A DNA stretch of 64,000 bases from NC2004 sp050874905 (GTDB taxonomy: Bacteria; Bacillota; Clostridia; Lachnospirales; Lachnospiraceae): assembly GCA_050874905.1 (NCBI GenBank), contig JBNMLP010000002.1, forward strand, positions 103,525 to 167,524, given 5' to 3'. This document shows positions 33,995-42,260 of the stretch, piece after piece (positions within the stretch are counted from its first letter, which is position 1; the number at the start of each line of letters is the position of its first letter). Under the pieces are notes generated by a model that made no database searches, was not told the origin of the DNA, and saw nothing but the letters and a program-made list of their open reading frames with translations. The position numbers and the translations under genes were made by a program.

Positions 33995-34993
33995 TTATTT
34001 CGCAGGTTTTTTCCGTGCTCGTTTGGCACGATACTCCTGTTTCTTCTCATAGTCCTCGTAGGCCTTTACAATTTTCTGTACCAGTGGGTGACGCACTACA
34101 TCCAGGCTGTTTAACATACTGATCCCGATGCCTTCCATGCCTTTTAATACCTTTAATGCCACATCAAGTCCCGACTGTGCATCCGCCGCCAGATCCTTCT
34201 GCGTAAGATCTCCCGTGATCACGGCTTTGGAACCAAAACCAATACGGGTTAAAAACATCTTCATTTGCGCCGGAGTCGTATTCTGTGCCTCATCAAGTAC
34301 GACAAAGGCATTGTCCAGCGTCCGTCCTCTCATGTACGCAAGCGGAGCTACCTCGATCAGTCCCTTCTCCATATTTTTCTGGAATGCCTCCGCTCCCATG
34401 ATCTGGTAAAGGGCATCATACAAAGGACGCAGGTAAGGATCTACCTTACTTTGCAGATCTCCCGGCAGAAATCCGAGTTTTTCTCCTGCCTCGATCGCCG
34501 GACGCGTTAAAATGATGCGGCTCACCTCATTATTTTTAAATGCTGTGATCGCCATTGCCATCGCAAGATATGTTTTTCCGGTTCCGGCAGGTCCGACACC
34601 AAATACGATCATATTATCCTGCATCTGCTTGACATAGGACTGCTGACCGATCGTTTTAGGTTTGACCGGTTTTCCAAGCACTGTGTGACAGATCACATTT
34701 TTATCAAGCTCCACGATCTCACTGGCACGATCCTCCTGTGTCAGCGACAGGGCATAATCCACATTTTGTTCGGTGATCGTGTTGCCCCGCTCACTGAGCG
34801 TTAAAAGCTGTGTGATCACTTCCTCCGCCTGTTTCGTCTCCCGTTCCTCTCCTATGATCTTCAGGCAGTCATCCCGGAACACGAAGGATACATGCAGGGT
34901 ACGCTCCATTTTTTTCATAAATACATCATATTGTCCAAACACATTCTGAATGTGGGAATCCGTTACTTTAATGAGTTTCTCCGTCTGACTCAT
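33995..34993 (-). CDS. phoH: PhoH family ATPase
   Basis: 332 residues. Walker A GVGPAGTGKTYLAM (lysine at 140), the family motif RPAIEAGEKLGFLPGD, Walker B FVVLDEAQNTTPAQMKMFLTR and VITGDLTQKDL. PhoH proteins are RNA-linked P-loop ATPases, and neighbouring ybeY supports an RNA-processing role. The start at 34993 follows AAGGAGAG; 26 bases overlap the end of yqfD. The C-terminal tail is Lys/Arg rich. Confidence 0.94.
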   Translation of the reverse strand: MSQTEKLIKVTDSHIQNVFGQYDVFMKKMERTLHVSFVFRDDCLKIIGEERETKQAEEVITQLLTLSERGNTITEQNVDYALSLTQEDRASEIVELDKNVICHTVLGKPVKPKTIGQQSYVKQMQDNMIVFGVGPAGTGKTYLAMAMAITAFKNNEVSRIILTRPAIEAGEKLGFLPGDLQSKVDPYLRPLYDALYQIMGAEAFQKNMEKGLIEVAPLAYMRGRTLDNAFVVLDEAQNTTPAQMKMFLTRIGFGSKAVITGDLTQKDLAADAQSGLDVALKVLKGMEGIGISMLNSLDVVRHPLVQKIVKAYEDYEKKQEYRAKRARKKPAK

Positions 34994-36206
34994 GCTCGCT
35001 CTCCTTCTGGTATGCGTTTTCATCAATCAAAGAGATCTTTCCGGTTGCTTCTAACACCGTCAGGGTGCCATTGGCACACATCTGATCTCCTTTTCGTTCT
35101 ATTTTAACATTATTTTGCGTGATTGTAAGTCCCTTTTTCGATAATTTCCTGAAATAGTTTTTCAGATGTTTTTTTGCCACCTCTTTCGCCTGTGCCTCTG
35201 TATACGTTTTTCGCACCAGCGAATATGCCTCATACTTATGATGGATCACAGCAAATGGGAAATAAAAGGTACGTCCGAGCTTAAAATGCCATATTTTTTC
35301 TGTCTGATCATATTCTTTTTCAGAAAGCGACGGTTCCCATAGCATCCGATCCTTGTCAAAGAACCGGATGCCAAAGCCATGTTTATATTCCTTCATCTTC
35401 TTTTTCTCATAATAGGAAAGGGAAAAGGAATCCTGATATGGCAGCAGCGTTTTGATCACAATATCTCCATCCGCCGGAACCAAAGCCTCCTCATACGTTT
35501 CTTTGGCATCATTTTGATAGGAGATCACACCACTGATCAATATCTGTCCCTTTTTTACGGTATCTCCTTTTTTTACAAGTGGGGTACCGCTTCTCGTGAT
35601 CATGGAAGTGACCACACCATCCTTATGCGCCAGAAGATTACATGGTGATTCATTCTTAGTTTTGTTTTCGATCGGAATAGTTTCTTTGATATGAACGATC
35701 AGACACGTCCCCTTCATCTCACAGCTCACAAAAGCAAACGCATCATAATGCGTACGAAGTGCCTCCTCCAGCTTTTTCGTGTCCACCGTTTTGATGCGCT
35801 GTCCCGCCGTAACATAATGCTTTGTAATATAATTTCTGACCTCGCTCGTTTTGTATGTCTCATTCCCCACTACTTCAATGTCCCAGATAAAAAATGACAT
35901 TCCATAAAGGAAGAGAAAAGAAAGAACAACAAAAAAGAGAAGAAAGCTGCGCTTTTGATAACGCTTCAATAGTCTGGGAAGTCCATGTGACTCCACCAGG
36001 GACAGCTTTACTCCCGTCTTTTTGGCGATCTCATTCAGCTTCGGCAGGGCATCCTCCCCTGCACAGCAGACAAGGCAGTCCTTCTGGTATTCGACATGAA
36101 AGAGAAGGATTTTCTGGCGTGCCGCATGGTTTAAAAATGTTTCCACATAAGCCCCCGACAGCCGGATCGTGGCATAACCAAACATCCATTTCAAAATTGC
36201 TATCAT
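34968..36206 (-). CDS. yqfD: Sporulation protein YqfD
   Basis: 412 residues. One strong membrane helix at about 88-110 (SFLLFFVVLSFLFLYGMSFFIW) separates a short N-terminal region from a large extracytoplasmic part (IEVVGNETYKTSEVRNYI, LVPADGDIVIKTLLPYQ). Matches the YqfD family, expressed in the mother cell and linked to outer forespore membrane functions. SD AAGGGG. Overlaps phoH by 26 bases. Sits in the conserved order yqfC-yqfD-phoH. Confidence 0.9.
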   Translation of the reverse strand: MIAILKWMFGYATIRLSGAYVETFLNHAARQKILLFHVEYQKDCLVCCAGEDALPKLNEIAKKTGVKLSLVESHGLPRLLKRYQKRSFLLFFVVLSFLFLYGMSFFIWDIEVVGNETYKTSEVRNYITKHYVTAGQRIKTVDTKKLEEALRTHYDAFAFVSCEMKGTCLIVHIKETIPIENKTKNESPCNLLAHKDGVVTSMITRSGTPLVKKGDTVKKGQILISGVISYQNDAKETYEEALVPADGDIVIKTLLPYQDSFSLSYYEKKKMKEYKHGFGIRFFDKDRMLWEPSLSEKEYDQTEKIWHFKLGRTFYFPFAVIHHKYEAYSLVRKTYTEAQAKEVAKKHLKNYFRKLSKKGLTITQNNVKIERKGDQMCANGTLTVLEATGKISLIDENAYQKESEHESDGETH

Positions 36207-36215
36207 AAAAACCCC

Positions 36216-36494
36216 TTATTTAAACTGTATTGCACTGATCACTCCGCTGATTTTCATATCCTTGTCGGTGTAGTAATCAATGGTAAGCTTGCTTCCCTCA
36301 ATTTCTATGATCTGCTTTTTGGCCTTGATCCGGATCAGGCAGTCACTGTAATCTTTGATCCCCATATAATTATCAATGATCAGTTCACGATTTCCAAGCA
36401 GCGTGAGATTGCTTAATCCGAGCATGATATCCTGTGGCAGTGAAAAAGTATTCACCACACGTTCTTCAATATCGTTTAAGGTATGCTTTTTCAT
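36216..36494 (-). CDS. yqfC: Sporulation protein YqfC (YabP/YqfC family)
   Basis: 92 residues, mostly short beta-strands (ITLLGNRELIIDNYMGI-type pattern, IRIKAKKQIIEIEGSKLTI, YYTDKDMKISGVI). Matches YabP/YqfC, a family found in spore formers and controlled by sigma-E in Bacillus. The nearest SD (GAGGGAG) is about 15 bases from the ATG, which is long, but no better in-frame start exists. Followed at once by yqfD. Confidence 0.88.
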   Translation of the reverse strand: MKKHTLNDIEERVVNTFSLPQDIMLGLSNLTLLGNRELIIDNYMGIKDYSDCLIRIKAKKQIIEIEGSKLTIDYYTDKDMKISGVISAIQFK

Positions 36495-36526
36495 AAAACA
36501 GCAATGCTTCTCCCTCGCTTTTTACT

Positions 36527-36557
36527 ATTGTATGATTGTAAAAAAAACGTATGTCAA
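36527..36557 (-). promoter_or_regulatory. Possible promoter for yqfC
   Basis: TTGACA directly follows the T-tract of the rpsU terminator, with TACAAT 19 bases on. The -35 is perfect but the spacing is two bases too long, so this is a weak or sigma-E-type candidate only. Confidence 0.35.
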
Positions 36558-36585
36558 AAAAAGAAGGTGCTTTACGCACCTTCTT
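36555..36585 (-). terminator. Rho-independent terminator of rpsU
   Basis: On the minus strand AAGAAGGTGC and GCACCTTCTT form a 10-bp stem with a 5-base loop, followed by TTTTTTT. It starts about ten bases after the rpsU stop codon. Confidence 0.92.
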
Positions 36586-36594
36586 GTTCACCTG

Positions 36595-36771
36595 CTATTT
36601 GAACTTACGTTTTCTAGCAGCTTCTGATTTCTTTTTACGCTTAACGCTTGGCTTTTCATAATGCTCTCTCTTGCGGATCTCCTGCTGAATACCAGCCTTC
36701 TGACAATTTCTCTTGAATCTGCGAAGAGCACTATCCAATGTTTCGTTTTCTTTTACTACTACATTTGACAT
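36595..36771 (-). CDS. rpsU: Ribosomal protein S21
   Basis: 58 residues, normal size. MSNVVVKENETLDSALRRFK start, then AGIQQEIRKREHYEKPSVKR and a strongly basic tail. S21 is a small 30S subunit protein that helps translation initiation. Start at 36771 is preceded by AGGTGAGA; an in-frame extension upstream lies in the leader and does not resemble S21. Has its own promoter, an 80-base leader and a terminator, so it is a single-gene unit. Confidence 0.95.
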   Translation of the reverse strand: MSNVVVKENETLDSALRRFKRNCQKAGIQQEIRKREHYEKPSVKRKKKSEAARKRKFK

Positions 36772-36860
36772 TATCTCACCTAACCTCCCTCCAGTTGCAA
36801 GTTGCATAACGTGCCAATTCAATACAACTGTTTGGGTATTATTTTTTAGCACTAAACTAG

Positions 36861-36888
36861 ATTATAACACAAATTTCGATTCCGTCAA
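36861..36888 (-). promoter_or_regulatory. Sigma-A-type promoter of rpsU
   Basis: Minus strand: TTGACG, 16 bases, TATAAT. It lies just after the stop of the CapA-like gene and gives a leader of about 80 bases before the S21 start. Confidence 0.85.
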
Positions 36889-36907
36889 CTACCTTTTTCA
36901 AAAAGTT

Positions 36908-38545
36908 TTATTTTTTCAGATAAAACCAGCCGTCACGGTAGGTATATGTCTCGTCACAGGCAGAAAACAAACGCTTCACCGCCTGCTCAAAATCACGCGC
37001 CATCAGTGCAAAATCCTGACTCGTCAGATTCGTTACATACTCCTCTTCCACATAGTCATCCTCTGCTTTGTCTTCCTTGGCAGCCACTCGTTCAAACAAA
37101 TGGAACCCTTTCTTTTCCCGTCTGGATACTGCCGGCTCCTCCGATGTCTGTACAGATGCTTCCGTCGTAACCGCAGCTTCCGTAGCAGCCTGTTCTGTCA
37201 CCTGCTGTGCTTCTGTCGTTACTGCTTCCTTTTCTTCCCTCGTTTCCTCAGTTGTGCTCTGCTCTGTACTTACAGAGTCAGTAGGCTCCGTCGTCTGCTG
37301 CACACTGTCACTGTTTTTCGGTTTTGCCCCGGTCACCTTCATCTGTGATTTTTTGGAGCCGCCCTGTGCTACATAATCCATCACATCACTGATGGAAAAT
37401 ACTCTGACATGATCCCCGGCATCTTCATCAGAAGCTGTCGTCGGATAAGACACGCAGTAGGTAGGAGAAAATGCTACGTCATTCAGATAAAAACCTGTAC
37501 TGTCTGAAGCATAGGAAAAACGGGCTAACAGACTTGTATTTTTACTCACCCCACCTGCACTGCCTCTCTTGGCTGTGATCAGGTTTCCAAGCGAATACAG
37601 CGCGATCTGATACCGTGTCTTTTTCTGCTTCGTTTTCGTTTTTCTAATCTCCATCGGCTGGATCACCGTGTCGTTTGTTCCGACCACAATGTCTGCTCCC
37701 GCATCAAACAGCTTGGAAACAAGCTGCTTCTGATGTGTTGTCACACCGCGATCCGATACCTTTTGAAAAGACAGCATCACCACACTGATATCCACACCTA
37801 AATGACTGTTTTTCTCAATTGACTTGCATAAAGCTGTCAGTTCTTCTTCATCCTTTATCGTATGCACCGTATATTCGTTATTGCTTCCAAGAGGCGCATT
37901 GGTACGTTCCGTATAGGAATAAATCCCCGCCGTCACGCCGCCGAGATCTATCGTTTCTGCATCACACAGATCATCCTTTTCCGGGAAAATGCCCACCGGC
38001 TTCATCTGATATTTTTTTATTGTATGATACGTGTTGCAAAGTCCTGTATAGTTGGAATCAAATGCATGCTGTCCCGCCATTGCAAGCATCGTAAACTGGG
38101 AGGAGGAAAGCATTTTGGCAAATTCATCCGGAGCATTTTTGTATTGCTGCCCGCTATAGCCAAAATAAGAATTGCTGCGCCGTCCCTTTCCCTCTCCTGC
38201 AAAGGTTCCATTGACCGCTCCGACCAGACACCCCTGTCCGGACAAATAGGAAGCTACCGGAGAAAGCAGATCACTGCAGTGGAACTGCTTCCATGCCGCA
38301 TCATAACAATTTAATAAAATGCCCTCATCAAAGGAAATGCTTCCGGTCAGCTCAAGAGAGGTCGCCCGGCTATGTTCTAAATACTGAAGCAGTTCATTGC
38401 TGACAGGTTTTACCGTATCATTTTTCTCCCATGTTACGATCCGTCCTTTTTGTGCGGTCAGATAAATTTCCCTAAAACCGAAACCTGCGCCGATCAACAC
38501 GGCGCAGAGAAACAGGAAAGCAATATAAAATTTCTTAAAACTCAT
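36908..38545 (-). CDS. CapA-fold protein, probably catalytically degenerate
   Basis: 545 residues. N-terminal membrane helix (about 7-25), then a domain following the CapA (poly-gamma-glutamate synthesis phosphoesterase-like) order: MAGQHAFDSNYTGLCNT where CapA has ANNHALDYG, LFDAGADIVVGTNDTVIQ where CapA has LIDAGADVVIGHHPHVLQ, and IALYSLGNLI. The metal-binding residues at these places (NNH, HPH) are not conserved. A Thr/Glu/Ser/Val-rich stretch (~400-480) and an acidic segment precede a short C-terminal region ending in YRDGWFYLKK. Probably anchored outside the cell. Starts at the alaS stop (TAATG overlap), so the two are coupled. Function not known. Confidence 0.7.
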   Translation of the reverse strand: MSFKKFYIAFLFLCAVLIGAGFGFREIYLTAQKGRIVTWEKNDTVKPVSNELLQYLEHSRATSLELTGSISFDEGILLNCYDAAWKQFHCSDLLSPVASYLSGQGCLVGAVNGTFAGEGKGRRSNSYFGYSGQQYKNAPDEFAKMLSSSQFTMLAMAGQHAFDSNYTGLCNTYHTIKKYQMKPVGIFPEKDDLCDAETIDLGGVTAGIYSYTERTNAPLGSNNEYTVHTIKDEEELTALCKSIEKNSHLGVDISVVMLSFQKVSDRGVTTHQKQLVSKLFDAGADIVVGTNDTVIQPMEIRKTKTKQKKTRYQIALYSLGNLITAKRGSAGGVSKNTSLLARFSYASDSTGFYLNDVAFSPTYCVSYPTTASDEDAGDHVRVFSISDVMDYVAQGGSKKSQMKVTGAKPKNSDSVQQTTEPTDSVSTEQSTTEETREEKEAVTTEAQQVTEQAATEAAVTTEASVQTSEEPAVSRREKKGFHLFERVAAKEDKAEDDYVEEEYVTNLTSQDFALMARDFEQAVKRLFSACDETYTYRDGWFYLKK

Positions 38546-41184
38546 TATTTCAATTGTCCTTCTAATACTGTCTGGGCTTCCTTCAGAGCATCTTCGATTC
38601 CCTGTGGATTCTTACCACCAGCCTGTGCCATATTTGGACGACCGCCTCCGCCGCCTCCAACTTTGGCTGCACACGCTTTGATCAGATTTCCGGCATGTGC
38701 TCCTTTATCCATTGCCTCTTTCGTTGCCATGGCAACCAGATTGACTTTATCTGCTCCAATACTGCTTGCCAGTACGATCACACCTTCCTTGATCTGATCC
38801 TTTAACTGGTCACCCAGATTACGAAGCGCATTCATATCAACATCTTTTACCGCAACAGGAAGGAAGTTCACACCCTTTACTGTGACCATCTTACTCATCA
38901 CATCTCCCATTGCTTCTCCTGCCATTTTATTTTTCAAGGACTCATTTTCTGATTTCAGATCCTTGATCTCTTTTTCCAACTGGCTGATTCGTTCTACCAG
39001 TTTGGCAGGCTCTGTCTTGGCAGTCTTGGCAGCCTCCTCTAAGGTACGCTCCAATTCCTCATAGTAAGCAAATACACCTTCTCCGGTCAATGCCTCAATA
39101 CGTCTTACATTGGCAGCAACACCAGCCTCTGAAACGATCTTGAATCGACCGATCGCAGAAGTATTTTTAACATGTGTACCACCACAAAGCTCGATGGAGT
39201 AACCACCCATATCTACAACACGGACAACCTCGCCGTACTTCTCATCAAACAATGCCATCGCACCGGTATTCTTGGCTTCCTCGATCGACATTTCCTTGGT
39301 TACCACTTCATAAGAAGCCTGAATTGCTTCATTGACCAGATCCTCTACCTTGGCAATCTCCTCTTTCGTCATCGGAGAAAAATGAGAAAAGTCAAAACGC
39401 AGACGGTTTGGTGCAACCAAAGAACCTTTCTGCTTTACATGATCTCCCAATACGGTCTTCAATGCCTTCTGTAACAGATGCGTAGCACTGTGGTTCGCAC
39501 AGGTACGGGTTCTGCTCTTTTCATCAACGGTAAGTGTCACTGTATCTCCTACCTTGAAGACACCATTTTCACAGACACCGACATGTCCAATCTTTCCACC
39601 CTTTAAATGGATCGTATCTTTTACAACAAAACGGGAATCACCTGCCGTGATCACACCGACGTCACCCTGCTGACCACCCATAGTACCATAAAATGGGGTA
39701 TCAGACACGATGATCGTTGCCTCATCTCCGGTCACGATCGCATCTACAATGGAATCTGTAGTAAGAACCGTAATCTCAGAGGTTGCTGTCAACGAATCAT
39801 AGCCTACAAAATTGCTTGTAATACTTGGATCGATCTCATCATAAACGGTTGCATCTGCACCCATGTAGTTGGTTGTTTTTCTGGCATTTCTGGCGGTTTC
39901 CTTCTGCACTTTCATACAAGTTTCAAATCCGTCCTGATCAACATTTAACCCCTTCTCTTCTAAGATCTCCGTTGTAAGGTCAAGAGGGAAACCATAAGTA
40001 TCGTAAAGCTTAAATGCACGCTCACCAGACAATGTCTTTTCATTATTCTTGGCAAGCTCATCCTCATACTCTGCCAAAATAGAAAGTCCCTGATCGATCG
40101 TCTTATTGAACTGCTCCTCTTCCTGATTCAGTACTTTATAAATGAATACCTTGTTTTCTTCTAATTCCGGATAACCGTCTTTGGAGCCTTCAATAACCGT
40201 TTCTGAAAGCTTTGCAAGGAAGTTGCCCTCAATTCCAAGCTTTCTTCCATGTCTTGCTGCACGGCGGATCAGACGGCGCAGGACATAACCACGTCCCTCG
40301 TTGGTTGGCATAATACCGTCTGAGATCATAAATGTTGCCGAACGGATATGATCCGTGATCAGACGGATGGATACATCATCCTCATAGTTTTTCAAGTACT
40401 CCTTGCCACAAAATTCACAGACTTTGTCACGGAGTGCCTGGATCGTATCCACGTCAAAAATGGAATCTACGTCCTGCACAACGACAGCCAGACGCTCTAA
40501 TCCCATACCGGTGTCAATATTTTTATTGGCAAGCTCCTCGTAATTGTTATGTCCGTCATTGTTAAACTGGGTAAATACGTTGTTCCAGACTTCCATGTAA
40601 CGGTCGCAGTCACAACCGACCTTACAATCCGGTTTGCCGCAGCCATATTTCTCTCCACGGTCATAATAAATCTCAGAACAAGGTCCACAAGGTCCGGCAC
40701 CATGCTCCCAGAAATTATCTTCTTTTCCGAAACGGCTGATACGGTCTTTGTCGATACCGATCTCCTTGTTCCAGATGTCAAATGCTTCGTCATCCTCTAA
40801 ATAAACAGAAGGATATAAACGCTCCGGATCAAGTCCTACTACCTCCGTTAAAAACTCCCAGCTCCATGCAATGGCTTCATGCTTAAAATAATCTCCAAAT
40901 GAGAAGTTACCAAGCATCTCAAAAAAAGTACCATGACGTGCGGTCTTTCCAACATTTTCAATATCTCCGGTACGGATACACTTCTGGCAGGTGGTAACAC
41001 GTCTTCTCGGTGGAATCTCCTGTCCGGTAAAATATGGCTTTAATGGTGCCATACCTGCATTGATCAGCAGTAAGCTGTTATCATTTTTCGGAACAAGGGA
41101 AAAGCTCTTCATCCGAAGATGTCCTTTGCTTTCAAAAAATGATAAATACATTTCTCTCAGTTCGTTTACTCCATATTTTTTCAT
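38545..41184 (-). CDS. alaS: Alanyl-tRNA synthetase
   Basis: 879 residues, full length. Class II core near the N-terminus (FFESKGHLRMKSFSLVP, MLGNFSFGDYFK), editing domain with HSATHLLQKAL and CGGTHVKN (zinc-binding), and the C-Ala domain ending in GGGGGRPNMAQAGG. Charges tRNA-Ala in the cytosol. AGGAGG lies 12 bases before the ATG, and a 7-bp hairpin (TTCTATC/GATAGAA, 41208-41224) lies between hisI and that SD. No T-box is present in the 48-base gap. Confidence 0.97.
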   Translation of the reverse strand: MKKYGVNELREMYLSFFESKGHLRMKSFSLVPKNDNSLLLINAGMAPLKPYFTGQEIPPRRRVTTCQKCIRTGDIENVGKTARHGTFFEMLGNFSFGDYFKHEAIAWSWEFLTEVVGLDPERLYPSVYLEDDEAFDIWNKEIGIDKDRISRFGKEDNFWEHGAGPCGPCSEIYYDRGEKYGCGKPDCKVGCDCDRYMEVWNNVFTQFNNDGHNNYEELANKNIDTGMGLERLAVVVQDVDSIFDVDTIQALRDKVCEFCGKEYLKNYEDDVSIRLITDHIRSATFMISDGIMPTNEGRGYVLRRLIRRAARHGRKLGIEGNFLAKLSETVIEGSKDGYPELEENKVFIYKVLNQEEEQFNKTIDQGLSILAEYEDELAKNNEKTLSGERAFKLYDTYGFPLDLTTEILEEKGLNVDQDGFETCMKVQKETARNARKTTNYMGADATVYDEIDPSITSNFVGYDSLTATSEITVLTTDSIVDAIVTGDEATIIVSDTPFYGTMGGQQGDVGVITAGDSRFVVKDTIHLKGGKIGHVGVCENGVFKVGDTVTLTVDEKSRTRTCANHSATHLLQKALKTVLGDHVKQKGSLVAPNRLRFDFSHFSPMTKEEIAKVEDLVNEAIQASYEVVTKEMSIEEAKNTGAMALFDEKYGEVVRVVDMGGYSIELCGGTHVKNTSAIGRFKIVSEAGVAANVRRIEALTGEGVFAYYEELERTLEEAAKTAKTEPAKLVERISQLEKEIKDLKSENESLKNKMAGEAMGDVMSKMVTVKGVNFLPVAVKDVDMNALRNLGDQLKDQIKEGVIVLASSIGADKVNLVAMATKEAMDKGAHAGNLIKACAAKVGGGGGGRPNMAQAGGKNPQGIEDALKEAQTVLEGQLK

Positions 41185-41232
41185 TGCTCTTATGATCCTC
41201 CTAGCCTTTCTATCTCAGATAGAAGCAATTAT

Positions 41233-41568
41233 TTACTGTAATAAATCGGTATAAAAACAGGTACGGTTGCCCGTGTGACATGCAGCCCCGATCTGTTCTA
41301 CTTTGGCAAGGATCGTATCCTTGTCACAATCAATCTTTAATTCCTTCACGTACTGGTAATGACCACTGGTCTCTCCCTTGATCCAAAGCTCCTGACGGGA
41401 GCGGCTGAAATAAGTCATTTTCCCAAGTTCCATGGTTTTGGCAAATGATTCCTCGTTCATATAGGCAAGCATCAGAACTTCCCCGGTTTTATAATCCTGC
41501 ACAATAGCTGGAACAAGACCATGTTCGTCTTTCTTGAAGGTACTAAAATCAAGTGTACTTTTTAACAT
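41233..41568 (-). CDS. hisI: Phosphoribosyl-AMP cyclohydrolase
   Basis: 111 residues. HisI core: LVPAIVQDYKTGEVLMLAYMN, SRSRQELWIKGETSGHYQ, and the zinc/active region DCDKDTILAKV with CHTGNRTCFY. It opens the purine ring of PR-AMP in histidine synthesis. The HisE pyrophosphohydrolase domain is not fused and is not seen nearby. SD GAGAGGAAG. Last his gene of the run. Confidence 0.95.
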   Translation of the reverse strand: MLKSTLDFSTFKKDEHGLVPAIVQDYKTGEVLMLAYMNEESFAKTMELGKMTYFSRSRQELWIKGETSGHYQYVKELKIDCDKDTILAKVEQIGAACHTGNRTCFYTDLLQ

Positions 41569-41580
41569 TGTTCTTCCTCT

Positions 41581-42177
41581 CTATCCTTCCAGTGTTCCTT
41601 TGGTGGATAATACTGTATCATATCGCGGATCGATCATCGTCGCCTCGTCGAGTGCCTTGGCAAATGCCTTAAAGGTCGCTTCGATGATATGATGATTGTT
41701 TACACCGTCCATATGTTTAAAATGAATGTTCATGCCCGCACTGTAAGAAACCGCATAGAAAAATTCATGCAGCATTTCCGTATCAAAATAGCCGACCCGG
41801 TCTGTTGTAAGTTTAATATCTTCCGACAAATACGGACGTCCGGAAAGATCAAGCGCACAAAGGATCAAGGTTTCATCCATCGGGAGCAGGAACGAACCGA
41901 AGCGTTTCATTCCCTTTTTATCTCCACAGCATTTACGGATCGCCTGTCCTAATACAATTCCAGTATCTTCAATGGTGTGGTGGCAGTCTACCACCAGATC
42001 ACCTTTGACGGTAACCTTAAGATCAAACATACCGTGCTTGGCAAAACTGTTCAGCATATGATCAAAAAAACCAATGCCTGTATTGATCACTGCTTTGCCG
42101 GAACCATCCAGATTCAGATCCATGCGGATATCTGTTTCTCCGGTCTTTCTTACCAAACTCACCTTGCGTTCTGTCAT
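41581..42177 (-). CDS. hisB: Imidazoleglycerol-phosphate dehydratase
   Basis: 198 residues, monofunctional form without the phosphatase domain. Landmarks: TGIGFFDHMLNSFAKHG, DCHHTIEDTGIVLGQA and VNNHHIIEATFKAFAKAL, which carry the metal-binding His clusters. ATG 42177 is better spaced behind AAGAG than GTG 42186. A separate promoter lies upstream in the hisD-hisB gap. Confidence 0.95.
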   Translation of the reverse strand: MTERKVSLVRKTGETDIRMDLNLDGSGKAVINTGIGFFDHMLNSFAKHGMFDLKVTVKGDLVVDCHHTIEDTGIVLGQAIRKCCGDKKGMKRFGSFLLPMDETLILCALDLSGRPYLSEDIKLTTDRVGYFDTEMLHEFFYAVSYSAGMNIHFKHMDGVNNHHIIEATFKAFAKALDEATMIDPRYDTVLSTKGTLEG

Positions 42178-42213
42178 ATGCTTCACTCTTTTCTTAAATA
42201 TAATATCACTGTT

Positions 42214-42242
42214 AGTATAGCCAACTTCCGGACGTTTGTCCA
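42214..42242 (-). promoter_or_regulatory. Internal promoter before hisB
   Basis: Minus strand: TGGACA, 17 bases, TATACT, in the 83-base gap between hisD and hisB. The sequence TCTGGAC-AAAC-GTCCGGA is a dyad that overlaps the -35 and could be an operator. It would allow hisB-hisI-alaS expression independent of the hisZ promoter. Confidence 0.65.
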
Positions 42243-42260
42243 GAAAGCAGTTGGAAAAAC

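Noticed and set aside
41185..41232. Regulatory leader for alaS
   Set aside because: A 7-bp hairpin is present, but the gap is only 48 bases with no terminator features, so nothing beyond a small stem is claimed.
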